The notes beneath the pieces are model-generated. The model had not been told where the DNA came from, searched no databases, and saw only the letters and a list, made by a program, of their open reading frames with translations. Of a DNA stretch of 31,400 nt, positions 24,296 through 31,400 are shown piece by piece (positions within the stretch are counted from its first letter, which is position 1; each line of letters begins with the position of its first letter). Position numbers and translations under genes: made by a program. The stretch comes from Muribaculaceae bacterium. Lineage in GTDB: Bacteria > Bacteroidota > Bacteroidia > Bacteroidales > Muribaculaceae. The stretch spans positions 1 to 31,400 of the forward strand of contig VSPO01000028.1 in NCBI GenBank assembly GCA_009775375.1, in the 5' to 3' direction.

Positions 24296-26302
24296 TCAAT
24301 TAGATTCCTCACCTTGCTCAGCAACCTTTATAACCGGCTCTGTGACTGTATTGGTTTCCTCAGTCAAATCGCCGTTTGTATCTACCTTGCGAAATGTGGT
24401 AGTGACTTCCGAACCATCCTCACTTACCTTTTCATTTAGGATAATCCAACACTCTTTAGATTCCTCATCCCAGGATTCAACGAACCTTCTTTTATCATCA
24501 TCATTATTCGGATCTTTGTATACTAATCTTCCGTGGGTGTCGAGTACAATCGTATAATGATTGCCGAAATGATGTATTCTTCTTTCTCCATCCTTGTCCT
24601 TTTTATATCGAGTTTCATTCAAGCCCAAGAAGTGGATCACCCAACGGCTACTGCACTCCTCTGAATTGTCGTCTCGTTGGGCAAAGTTGGTCATAACACG
24701 ACATCCTTCTCTATCCTTCAGCCAAATTTCGGCATTTTTCATAAGACCATCGGGGCCAAGTACTATGGCATAATAATCTCCTTCCAACTGTGGTTCGATT
24801 TTGTTGTTATTTGCATCTTTTGGCCAATCCTTTCCGTGGTTATACATATAATCGGTGAAATACTTTGGGAGATTGCCTTCGGCATCGGGCATGACTTTGA
24901 GGTCGCCGCGCTCATCGCGCATGAGGCCGAAGTCCATCAGGAGTTTTTGCTCGGCGAAGGGCTGGATGTCTACTTGGCAGGAGAGCGTGGTGGTCATGCC
25001 GGCGACGGTGAAGCGATAGATGTTGTTGCGCTCGATGTTGAAGCGGCCTGCGGTGAATGAGCCGTCGGGGTTTCTTGTGGCTTGAGCGTTGGTGTTGTTG
25101 TTGGCTTCGCTGCCGTCGGGGGCAAAGTATATAAGGTTTGTCTTTTTACCCTCTTCCAACGCATTCCATACGGTGTCGGTGACATTCGCGGGTTTGGCAA
25201 GCTTCACTTTGATGGTGGTGAAGCCATCTTTGTCAAGACCGTCACCAATGTTCCTGTATTCCGGTACGTAAGCCACCCACTTTTCCGGCGTGATCTTGCC
25301 GTCGGCTTCGCTGCGGGCGTTGACCTTCTTGAATGCGAGAGTCTGCGGGTCAGCATCATTTGCATTTCCGCTGCCCGTCAGATGCACTCCACGGAAGAAG
25401 TCGGTGCTCCAATTATAATCATGAAAGTAGTCGGTGTAGTCGAACTTCCAAGTTTCGGCAGGGGAATATGGGGCGCAATGACCTTCGGAGTTGACGGCAG
25501 TCATTTCAACCGATTCGAAAGAGGCGAAGGGATTTTCGAGGATAACCTCTACCTTTGCCATGGCGCGAATGACAGGGAGAGCCAATTCAGCTGTCTGAAG
25601 ATTGACGAATACATCCTTCGTCAGCCTGCCATCATTGTCGATATACTCCTTCACCCCCTCCATATTCGCGATATCGTAGGCGCGGACACCATAGAACGGG
25701 ATAAGCCTGTCCGGGCCAAGCCAGTCTTCCCCTTCTGCCGGAGCCGAGAGATGGCTGAACTTAGCGTTGGGATTGGCGGGAGTATTGGATGCTTTAGGAG
25801 TTGTGGTGAGGGACTCGATAGTAGTTTCGCCTTTCACCAGACTGAAAGTTCCCTCTGTTGCTGTCTCTGTCTCCTCGGGGTATTTTCCCCAGTTGGCAAG
25901 CACTACGAGCTTGAAGTTGGTGCCGACATCTGGAGGAATCTTCCCCACAAAGTCATAGAAATAGGTGTCTACATTATTGATTTTGTCGGGGTCGGGGTTC
26001 ATTTCCGGCTTTATATAGGGGTCGAACGTGGCGACATACTGGTTGTCGTTGTTGAAGAAATATATGCGGTAGTCGTCCCCGGCAATGTCGAGGTGATTCT
26101 CGTAACCCTGCCCCGGCTCGAAATCTCCCTCCGGTGCGTCGCCGGCTCGGGTGGAACCCGACAGACCGATGGAGATGGCAAGCGTAGGCTGGCCTGCCCC
26201 GACCCCGGAGGGGTCGGGAAGGCTCTCCGACGAACATGCCGCCATGGCGCACCCTAAAGCAAGGAGCGGAAGACGGGTTGATATTTTATAGACGAAATTC
26301 AT
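24296..26302 (-). CDS. Fimbrillin-like lipoprotein with C-terminal extension (accessory pilus subunit)
   Basis: The 668-residue protein is a lipoprotein (lipobox MAAC, Cys23) with Thr-Arg-Ala at 51-53. Residues about 40-465 look like a fimbrillin: a first strand LAISIGLSGS, YRIYFFNNDNQYVATF, FKLVVLANWG, ALPVIRAMAKVEVILENP and the closing ERNNIYRFTVAGMTTTLSCQVDIQPF. About 200 extra residues follow, in which two similar modules can be seen: DYYAIVLGPDGLM with RWVIHF (about 503-565) and HYTIVLDTHGRLV with CWIIL (about 578-635). DNA for this part is AT-richer. I infer an accessory subunit that sits near the tip, like Mfa3 to Mfa5 in Porphyromonas, but sequence identity to those is not shown. Its own -7 box lies at 26322-26329. 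Confidence 0.7.
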   Translation of the reverse strand: MNFVYKISTRLPLLALGCAMAACSSESLPDPSGVGAGQPTLAISIGLSGSTRAGDAPEGDFEPGQGYENHLDIAGDDYRIYFFNNDNQYVATFDPYIKPEMNPDPDKINNVDTYFYDFVGKIPPDVGTNFKLVVLANWGKYPEETETATEGTFSLVKGETTIESLTTTPKASNTPANPNAKFSHLSAPAEGEDWLGPDRLIPFYGVRAYDIANMEGVKEYIDNDGRLTKDVFVNLQTAELALPVIRAMAKVEVILENPFASFESVEMTAVNSEGHCAPYSPAETWKFDYTDYFHDYNWSTDFFRGVHLTGSGNANDADPQTLAFKKVNARSEADGKITPEKWVAYVPEYRNIGDGLDKDGFTTIKVKLAKPANVTDTVWNALEEGKKTNLIYFAPDGSEANNNTNAQATRNPDGSFTAGRFNIERNNIYRFTVAGMTTTLSCQVDIQPFAEQKLLMDFGLMRDERGDLKVMPDAEGNLPKYFTDYMYNHGKDWPKDANNNKIEPQLEGDYYAIVLGPDGLMKNAEIWLKDREGCRVMTNFAQRDDNSEECSSRWVIHFLGLNETRYKKDKDGERRIHHFGNHYTIVLDTHGRLVYKDPNNDDDKRRFVESWDEESKECWIILNEKVSEDGSEVTTTFRKVDTNGDLTEETNTVTEPVIKVAEQGEESN

Positions 26303-26321
26303 CGTTCAAGAAGATTTGATT

Positions 26322-26329
26322 CAAAAGTA
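26322..26329 (-). promoter_or_regulatory. Internal -7 box within the fimbrial locus
   Basis: The minus strand reads TACTTTTG, which fits TAnnTTTG, 20 bases before the start at 26302. CTTG at 26351-26348 is 18 bases upstream and is a near match to the -33 TTTG. The two last pilus genes may thus be transcribed apart from mfa1 and mfa2. Confidence 0.5.
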
Positions 26330-26351
26330 AATATCTTTTCGTAAATTCAAG

Positions 26352-26428
26352 AAGCATCGTGCATCCTGAATCATGCATCGTGCATCGTGCATCCTGAATC
26401 GTGCATCCTGAATCGTGCATCCTGCTAA
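26352..26428. repeat. Array of eleven heptamers (GTGCATC/CTGAATC)
   Basis: From 26352 the sequence divides into seven-base units: AAGCATC, GTGCATC, CTGAATC, ATGCATC, GTGCATC, GTGCATC, CTGAATC, GTGCATC, CTGAATC, GTGCATC, CTGCTAA. The last unit contains the stop codon of the Mfa2-type gene, and the other end is about 50 bases before the next start. The pure seven-base step makes slippage changes likely. Confidence 0.85.
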
Positions 26429-27495
26429 TTAAGATCCGTGGGGTTGAGCACTACCCTCCAGGAGTTGATTATGACCGTAGTGGCGAGCCAGTGGCTGTTT
26501 TCGTCGAGAAAGAAAGTCATGTTGTATTCATCCTGACGATCGAGATATTCCTGGTCGCTCATGGCGCGGTTGTAGTTGCCTTTGACGAGCAGGGCATAGT
26601 CGATAATCGGGATTCGAGCCACTAATTCACCATCCTCCGCCCTGCAGATTACGAGCACGGGCTTCGCCGTAGCCGACCAGTCGCGCTGCACGAGACGGCT
26701 AACGGTCAGTTCGGCCACCGCCACCTTCACCTCCGAGATGGCCTTCGACGACCCAGCCTTCCCTGTGTCTACCCCGGCCGAGCCGGAATATTTGCTCCAG
26801 GCATGATACGTCATCTTCTCGTCGTCGCGCAGGCTGTTGTCGTGGTTCATCCAGCCGTTGTTGTCTTCGATCTTAAACGTGAAATCGTCGGCCTCGATAT
26901 CCTTCCCGGAAAGGTGCTGAAGCACGATGCGGAAGACGTTGGTGTCTTTCGTAAGGGGCATCGTATAGTAGAAATCCCCGCCGTCGATGCTTTCTGGCAG
27001 CTCCACGTCGAGCTTCCCATGGAAGAGGGCATGCAGGTCGTCGGTGGAGACGGCCCCGTCCTCGGGATGCGCGGAGCGGTTGAGACGGCAATGCAAAACC
27101 TCCGGAGTCTCCCCCTCCCCTATCTCGGGAACGGTGAACGACTCGCCGTTATCAAGACCGCACCAAGCCATCAGCCTGTACTTGCCCGGGTCGAGGGGAA
27201 GCTCAATGTCGAAGCCCTCCTCGGCGAGCCTTGCGCCACTCTCGGCCGTTTGCCATACGAGTTTACCCTCCGGAGAGAAGGCATAAAGTTTGATGGACTT
27301 CACCTCATGGGCGAACGCGTCGGCGAATTTCATGTTCATGTCGTAGCGGAAGCGGAGATGGTAGGTCACTTCGCAATCGCCTTCATAATCATATATCGCG
27401 CTGTCGCACGAAGAGAGCCCCAGCATCGCGGCCATGAGCGTCACGACCGAAGCGGCGGCAGCCTTAAGACGGAAGATATTTGCAGATAATTTCAT
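26425..27495 (-). CDS. FimB/Mfa2 family fimbrial anchor lipoprotein
   Basis: The 356-residue protein matches the Mfa2/FimB family: lipobox LSSC (Cys30), then the opening strand CEVTYHLRFRYDMNMKFADAF, VKSIKLYAFSPEGKLVW, YRLMAWCGL near residue 113, and the closing part YNMTFFLDENSHWLATTVIINSWRVVL. In Porphyromonas Mfa2 caps the pilus base, holds it in the outer membrane and limits its length. Unlike its three relatives here it has no Thr-Arg-Ala cleavage motif, which fits a base subunit that keeps its lipid. It lies 348 bases after the mfa1-type gene, and a heptamer array begins at its stop codon. Confidence 0.9.
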   Translation of the reverse strand: MKLSANIFRLKAAAASVVTLMAAMLGLSSCDSAIYDYEGDCEVTYHLRFRYDMNMKFADAFAHEVKSIKLYAFSPEGKLVWQTAESGARLAEEGFDIELPLDPGKYRLMAWCGLDNGESFTVPEIGEGETPEVLHCRLNRSAHPEDGAVSTDDLHALFHGKLDVELPESIDGGDFYYTMPLTKDTNVFRIVLQHLSGKDIEADDFTFKIEDNNGWMNHDNSLRDDEKMTYHAWSKYSGSAGVDTGKAGSSKAISEVKVAVAELTVSRLVQRDWSATAKPVLVICRAEDGELVARIPIIDYALLVKGNYNRAMSDQEYLDRQDEYNMTFFLDENSHWLATTVIINSWRVVLNPTDLN

Positions 27496-27512
27496 GTTAG
27501 AAAATTATAATG

Positions 27513-27798
27513 TGCGGCTAAGCCGCGGGATGTTTACGAATTAAGAGGAATCCATTGCGGGATTCAGAGGAGGGATAATTGAGAGGAGAAGTTAGTTGGA
27601 TCCGGCGCAGCCGGGGATGGATACAGAAGGACAAAAGGTCATAAAATCATATTTTTTGTTATTTTTGATTTTATGTCTATATGTATCCTTCGGGGAGGAC
27701 TCAGCGCGGGTTCAAACCGAACCACGTTTTTGTTTTCTTTATTCTTCCACGTAAGCGGATTGGGAACCGGCGGAGCTTGACGGAGCAAGCTCCGCCGG
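27513..27798. other. Hairpin-rich gap between the Mfa1-type and Mfa2-type genes
   Basis: The 348-base gap (27496-27843) holds several stems: CCGGCGGAGCTTG at 27767-27779 perfectly matches 27786-27798; AAAATCA and TGATTTT flank a T-rich core at about 27643-27673; CCGGC/GCCGG near 27601-27613; and a GCGGC/GCCGC stem near 27515. No exact TAnnTTTG box was found on the minus strand. The 13-pair stem, close after the mfa1 stop, may end part of the transcripts so that the major pilin is made in excess over the anchor. Confidence 0.5.
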
Positions 27799-27843
27799 CG
27801 TTATCGCTATCCGGAATCAGCCCAAAGCCGACCCGAAGAAAAT

Positions 27844-29817
27844 TTACTTACTCCAATCAAGGCCAACTTTATTGGCTACAACTCTCCAAGAGAGTATGTT
27901 GATACGTGCGCCAAGATAGAATGCATCAGGAGTCGGTTTCTGTGGGATAATTTCAATCTCCTCATCAGGGATAAGCACGGGAGTACCAAGACCGAAGATA
28001 GTGTTGAGTTCCACCTCATAAATATGGTTACGAACCACGCCATATCCGCCTTTGGTTTTGTTAGCATCTGCATCGGGATTGACATTAAGATGCTTAAGAT
28101 CAAGATAGTAGTATGTCTTACCATCTCTCCAAGCTTTGGCACCAGGCATAGTTGACAAAATACCATTAACAACATCATTAGCGGTCAAATCTTTACCGCC
28201 AACAGTCTTGCCAACGATCTCATTATGATTTGCATCAAAAAATTTATGTTCGTAACCGTCAGGGAACGAAAATTCCTTCGCCAATTGAATATAACTTAGA
28301 TATCGTTTACTGTTTTCTGATTCCTTATCAGCCTTAGGTTTTCCATCCGCGCCAATTGCATTTTCGGCCGGCACCATATGTACCATATCTAACTTAATAG
28401 TCTCATACTTATACTTAGTCGTAGTGACTTGGGTTCCGTCCTCTTTAGTAATTGTTTCTTGCCCATCTTCTTTGCGAATCCAAATCTGCTTATTGACCGC
28501 GTTAAGCATGGCCGTTACAGCGTCTTGCTCGGTATATTTCTGTCCGCCCCACTCTACCAAATCAATTTTGTTACCATTTTCATCAACGAGTTCGGCATTG
28601 ATATAAACCTGAGTTCTTGACGTTGTAGTTGCAAATGGATCATAGTCGGATTTAAGCTTTAAACCATCCGCAGAATTATCACCTGCATTCTCTTGAGTGT
28701 AACGGAAGTCGCCATCGTACACTATCGTCGTTGTTACACCATTTTCAGTCTTACTCAATTTAGTACCGATTTTAGCACTCGCTGCCGTGTGCTTAGCATG
28801 TTTTATCTCAGCAGTGCTTGGATTCAAAGCCCAGTAAGACCTATAATTGGATGCACCATTCCACCATTCGCCAAGAGCAGTGTTCCAATTTGAAAGAGCA
28901 TTCTTACCTCCAATGTTCTTGAAAAGATATGATTTGTCGGTAAATGACTGCATACCCCATCCAATCAGTTTAGCATAAATCTTTTTGCCGTCAGAAGTGG
29001 TATACTGAGTTTTTGTGCCACTATCCTTCAAAGCGACAAGTATTGTCTTTCCATCAGAAAGTGTCTTTTGATCTACATCAGAATTCCAGCTGGCTGTCAC
29101 ACGGACCTTGGCAAGCACACGCTCTACATACATCTCAACAGGATCATCAAGAGCCGCTTTTTCATCCGTTTTCAGTTTCGTAGGATTGATATATACCTCA
29201 CAACCAGAGAACTCGTCAGCTGTGCCAAAAACAGAACTTGTCATAAGCATAGGGGAAAGCGTAGGCTTTATCTTCTTTTCATTCGGGTCATAGCTATAAT
29301 TGTCATTATACCCATTTGCATAATCCTCTACGATACTTTGCAGCTCGTTGAGCGACTTTGAGTCACTACCCAAGGTTGCACGATTAGAATTTACAACCGC
29401 CACCATTGATTTCAAATCTTTGAAACTTACATCGGTGCCCTGAAGTACTATCACTGCCTTAAGTTTCTTCTCCACGTTAGGCATACCGTTCTCAGTTTCT
29501 GTTTCGATTGTATTAGCATCAAAGAAATTCTTTTCATCCGCAGTCATGGGGAAAGCTGATCCATCTGCCTTAAAAAAGTAGAAACGTATGTTTTTGACAT
29601 CGTTTTCATCCCCAAGGCCCTCCTCATACAGATTGCCTGATTGATCACCGGCTGCACGTGTACCAGGATTGGTGTTACGAATCGAGATTGACATGAACCG
29701 CGAATCTTTATCGCTCAGTCCTCCCGAAGGTTTTTGATCGGGAATGACCTCCTCGGAGGAGCAGGCTGTCAGCGCGAGGACGCCCAACATTCCCATTAGA
29801 AATTTTTTCATTCTCAT
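27844..29817 (-). CDS. Mfa1 family major fimbrial subunit
   Basis: The 657-residue protein is a lipoprotein (LTAC, Cys19) with Thr-Arg-Ala at 53-55. The Mfa1 pattern is clear at the ends: FMSISIRNTNPGTRAAG, VKNIRFYFFKADGSAF, and near residue 600 KGGYGVVRNHIYEVELNTIFGLGTPVLIP, with the final ARINILSWRVVANKVGL as donor-strand region. The related pilins are anchored in the outer membrane, cut after the Arg and polymerise by strand exchange. It is somewhat longer than the Porphyromonas protein (about 560 residues). The middle is AT-richer than the gene ends. An ATG two codons in is an equal choice of start. The gene follows the DUF3868 gene by 137 bases. Confidence 0.92.
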   Translation of the reverse strand: MRMKKFLMGMLGVLALTACSSEEVIPDQKPSGGLSDKDSRFMSISIRNTNPGTRAAGDQSGNLYEEGLGDENDVKNIRFYFFKADGSAFPMTADEKNFFDANTIETETENGMPNVEKKLKAVIVLQGTDVSFKDLKSMVAVVNSNRATLGSDSKSLNELQSIVEDYANGYNDNYSYDPNEKKIKPTLSPMLMTSSVFGTADEFSGCEVYINPTKLKTDEKAALDDPVEMYVERVLAKVRVTASWNSDVDQKTLSDGKTILVALKDSGTKTQYTTSDGKKIYAKLIGWGMQSFTDKSYLFKNIGGKNALSNWNTALGEWWNGASNYRSYWALNPSTAEIKHAKHTAASAKIGTKLSKTENGVTTTIVYDGDFRYTQENAGDNSADGLKLKSDYDPFATTTSRTQVYINAELVDENGNKIDLVEWGGQKYTEQDAVTAMLNAVNKQIWIRKEDGQETITKEDGTQVTTTKYKYETIKLDMVHMVPAENAIGADGKPKADKESENSKRYLSYIQLAKEFSFPDGYEHKFFDANHNEIVGKTVGGKDLTANDVVNGILSTMPGAKAWRDGKTYYYLDLKHLNVNPDADANKTKGGYGVVRNHIYEVELNTIFGLGTPVLIPDEEIEIIPQKPTPDAFYLGARINILSWRVVANKVGLDWSK

Positions 29818-29857
29818 TGCTATTTGTTGTTTGGTTGTATTTTAGTTCGTTAGTTTT

Positions 29858-29877
29858 TTAGTCGTTAGTCGTTAGTA
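29858..29877. repeat. TTAGTCG heptamer repeat upstream of the Mfa1-type gene
   Basis: TTAGTCG, TTAGTCG and TTAGTA follow one another, preceded by the related TTAGTTCG and TTAGTTTT, about 40-60 bases before the pilin start, within its leader. Confidence 0.55.
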
Positions 29878-29902
29878 TTTTATAGATTGAGCACTGACGA
29901 AA

Positions 29903-29919
29903 GCGGCAATTCTTGCCGC
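29903..29919 (-). other. Hairpin in the DUF3868-mfa1 gap
   Basis: GCGGCAA at 29903-29909 pairs with TTGCCGC at 29913-29919 around three bases; the minus strand continues TTTCGTC. It is a weak terminator or a processing stem between the two genes. Confidence 0.4.
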
Positions 29920-29943
29920 GCACTCAACTGCCCTCCGGCGCGA

Positions 29944-29965
29944 ACGCTCCCACTTATGGGAGCGT
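29944..29965 (-). terminator. Hairpin holding the stop codon of the DUF3868 gene
   Basis: ACGCTCCCA at 29944-29952 pairs with TGGGAGCGT at 29957-29965. The loop 29953-29956 contains the TAA stop (29956-29954). No T-run follows, so it may be an mRNA 3'-end stabiliser rather than a full terminator. Confidence 0.5.
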
Positions 29966-31400
29966 CAGCTTTGTGATTTTTTCCTTTTTGTGGCTTCGGA
30001 TTTTGGCAATCTCGTTGAGGGTGGACTTGGAGGCAGGGATGGAGGATGCCTCTTTCATGAGCTGCTCGGCCTTGTCGTATTCTTCTTTCAGGAATGCGAG
30101 GGCGCCACGGGCGTAGATTGCCTCCTGCGAATCCCCTGCACGGTCGAGATAACGCTCCGCGCTGACGAAGTCCTTGCGCTGAAGGGCAGCGTTGGCGGCG
30201 TTGATATTGGCCACGGCATTGTCGGGGTACATCCGGACGGCTGTCTCATAGACGGCGTTAAACTCCTCGCTGCCCGGCTCGGCGGCATTGCCGAGGATAT
30301 AGAATTCGCGAAGGGAAAGATGGCCCGGTTTCGTGCGCATCACCTCCCGAATCTTGTCGACGTCGTCAAAGCGTTTCACCTCATACGTGATCCGATAATC
30401 CGTGTGGCGAAGGGCCGGATAATACTCCTGAAGCATAAAACGATACTCCTTGGGATACGTCCTCTTGATCTTCGCCTCCTTCGCGTCCGGCTGCATGTCG
30501 GAATCTATCAGAGCGAGGATCGCCTCCTTATTGTCGATGTTGGAGGCGGCCACGAAGCGACGCAGACCGGCCCAGTCCTCCGGCTCGAAATCTGTAGTGA
30601 TGATATTTCCGGGAAATTTGTAGAGCTGGCTGATATAGTTCTTCAGCGAGGCCGTGCGCCCGATTGCAAGGTCGCGGTTGTGGCTATAGGGACTCTCGGG
30701 AGAGGCGTAACCCTTCAGCCACACTCCGGTAATCGTGACGTCCTTATCGTTGTAGACGGTGTCGATCGTGGAGCGGATCTTCCCCAACTCGCGGACGTTG
30801 TTGCGATATTCAGGATAAATGACGGTCTTGTCTACAGGGAAGTCAACGAATGCCGAGCCTTCAAGCGATTCCACTTTAGGTCCCTGCTCCTGAGCCTGGA
30901 AATATACGATTTCCGGGATGGCGGGATCGATCGTGAAATACTCGGTCAGAGTGTCGGTGCGCTCCTCCAAAAGGCAATTTACGCAGCCATAGAGCGAGCG
31001 GCGCACGATCAGCCGGGAATTGTCCATCCAGGGTTTATAGGCCGCCGACGCATTGTAGGGCAACGAACCGGATCTTTCGGAATTGCGGAGCACGGTCTCC
31101 TCCTCGGCACCCAAAGGCCGGCTGCCGTTGCGCAGATACTGGATATAGCGGCCACGGCCGTAGACGCCCACTGAGGGGAGCTTCACGGTGTCGCCCCTCT
31201 CGGAGACGATGAGCGGGGTTATGATCTGTGCGCGAGAGCTTTCCACGTCGGTCGGAAGAAGGTCGAGATCCATGTCGACCACCATATAATCGCCATGACG
31301 GTCGAATGAGGCGCTACGCACGCCAACCGGCATGATACCCCGGGCCTCGGCCACGAGCGCGAGCAACGCAATGGCGGAAAGAGAGAATACAGTCTTTTTC
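29954..31400 (-). CDS. DUF3868 / OmpA-like protein of the fimbrial locus (lacks first two bases)
   Basis: The frame is open to the right edge and the last base (G on the minus strand) is the third base of the expected ATG, so only two bases are missing. The start then reads M-KKTVFSLSAIALLALVAEA, an SP-I signal peptide. About residues 24-180 match the DUF3868 type (MPVGVRSASFDRHGDYMVVDMDLDL), including a CVNC pair near 140. An OmpA-like part follows with ITGVWLKGYASPESPYSHNRDLAIGRTASLKNYI (about 250-280), and the end has helical repeats (AVANINAANAALQRKDFVSAERYLDRAG) like a tetratricopeptide. DUF3868 genes sit beside Mfa-type pilins in many Bacteroidales and are thought to help pilus assembly at the outer membrane; the exact job is unknown. 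Confidence 0.85.
   Translation of the reverse strand, partial: KKTVFSLSAIALLALVAEARGIMPVGVRSASFDRHGDYMVVDMDLDLLPTDVESSRAQIITPLIVSERGDTVKLPSVGVYGRGRYIQYLRNGSRPLGAEEETVLRNSERSGSLPYNASAAYKPWMDNSRLIVRRSLYGCVNCLLEERTDTLTEYFTIDPAIPEIVYFQAQEQGPKVESLEGSAFVDFPVDKTVIYPEYRNNVRELGKIRSTIDTVYNDKDVTITGVWLKGYASPESPYSHNRDLAIGRTASLKNYISQLYKFPGNIITTDFEPEDWAGLRRFVAASNIDNKEAILALIDSDMQPDAKEAKIKRTYPKEYRFMLQEYYPALRHTDYRITYEVKRFDDVDKIREVMRTKPGHLSLREFYILGNAAEPGSEEFNAVYETAVRMYPDNAVANINAANAALQRKDFVSAERYLDRAGDSQEAIYARGALAFLKEEYDKAEQLMKEASSIPASKSTLNEIAKIRSHKKEKITKLTLP

Noticed and set aside
26352..26428. CRISPR-like array
   Set aside because: The units are seven bases with no spacers and no cas genes are present; it is a simple tandem repeat.
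27690..27730. GGTTCAAACC, similar to a tRNA T-loop
   Set aside because: The flanking bases do not form a five-pair T-stem and no D-arm, anticodon arm or acceptor stem can be built around it.
27681..27902. Plus-strand frame of 73 codons in the pilin-anchor gap
   Set aside because: It runs through the 13-pair hairpin and into the pilin gene; composition is not protein-like.
29820..29953. Invertible promoter upstream of the major pilin
   Set aside because: No pair of inverted repeats flanks a promoter-sized segment, no TAnnTTTG box is inside, and no recombinase gene is in the window.
29990..31174. Plus-strand frame of 394 codons opposite the DUF3868 gene
   Set aside because: The minus-strand protein has a signal peptide, DUF3868 and OmpA-like motifs; the plus frame is its shadow.

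Overview
The window looks like chromosomal DNA of a member of the Bacteroidota, most likely order Bacteroidales; a Muribaculaceae-like gut lineage is my guess and cannot be proven from this stretch. The support is: a Bacteroidales-type RNA polymerase omega subunit, a fimbrial locus of the Mfa1/Mfa2 (type V pilus) kind, SP-II lipoproteins, several upstream boxes matching the Bacteroidota -7 consensus TAnnTTTG (usually TAACTTTG), and the near absence of Shine-Dalgarno sequences. Base composition is near 50% GC in housekeeping genes and visibly AT-richer in parts of the fimbrial genes. I saw no tRNA, rRNA, CRISPR array, insertion sequence or prophage.

Layout. (1) 1-5,030: the first codons of an unidentified minus-strand gene, a DUF4491 membrane protein, an OmpA-like outer-membrane protein (minus), the pair tgt and LptF/LptG-type permease (plus), then folK (minus). 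(2) 5,100-9,605, all minus: PASTA protein and rluD as a tight pair, then a PlsB-like acyltransferase and a membrane-anchored metallophosphoesterase leading toward folK. (3) 9,780-14,046, all plus: bamD with rpoZ, a terminator, then an ATP-grasp-like protein, a DUF2520 Rossmann protein, kdsC and maf nearly end to end. (4) 14,165-18,111: a ROK sugar kinase (minus) diverging from clpB (plus). (5) 18,112-20,509: a repeat-rich gap, a cysteine-less thioredoxin-fold lipoprotein or membrane-anchored protein (plus) and a CLC chloride transporter (minus). (6) 20,698-31,400: a five-gene minus-strand fimbrial locus reading DUF3868/OmpA-like protein, Mfa1-type major fimbrillin, Mfa2-type anchor, a fimbrillin-like lipoprotein with an extra C-terminal region, and a large DUF4906 lipoprotein that is the likely tip adhesin, followed by a rho-independent terminator.

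How the parts work together. Much of the window serves the cell envelope: BamD for barrel assembly, the LptF/LptG permease and KdsC for LPS, the acyltransferase for phospholipid, OmpA-like proteins for outer membrane to peptidoglycan linkage, and a pilus whose subunits are exported as lipoproteins. Three of the pilus proteins carry a Thr-Arg-Ala motif about 50-60 residues in, where related pilins are cut by an Arg-specific protease before strand-exchange polymerisation; the Mfa2-type anchor lacks it, as expected.

The most unusual content is non-coding. Several intergenic gaps hold short tandem repeats with a seven-base unit (ATTAAGG, GTTGTCG, GTGCATC/CTGAATC, TTAGTCG), often starting at a stop codon, one of them folded into a large inverted repeat. 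Three proteins also lack or change signature residues of their families: Tgt without the zinc cysteines, the thioredoxin-like protein without CXXC, and the CLC protein without the inner proton-pathway glutamate.
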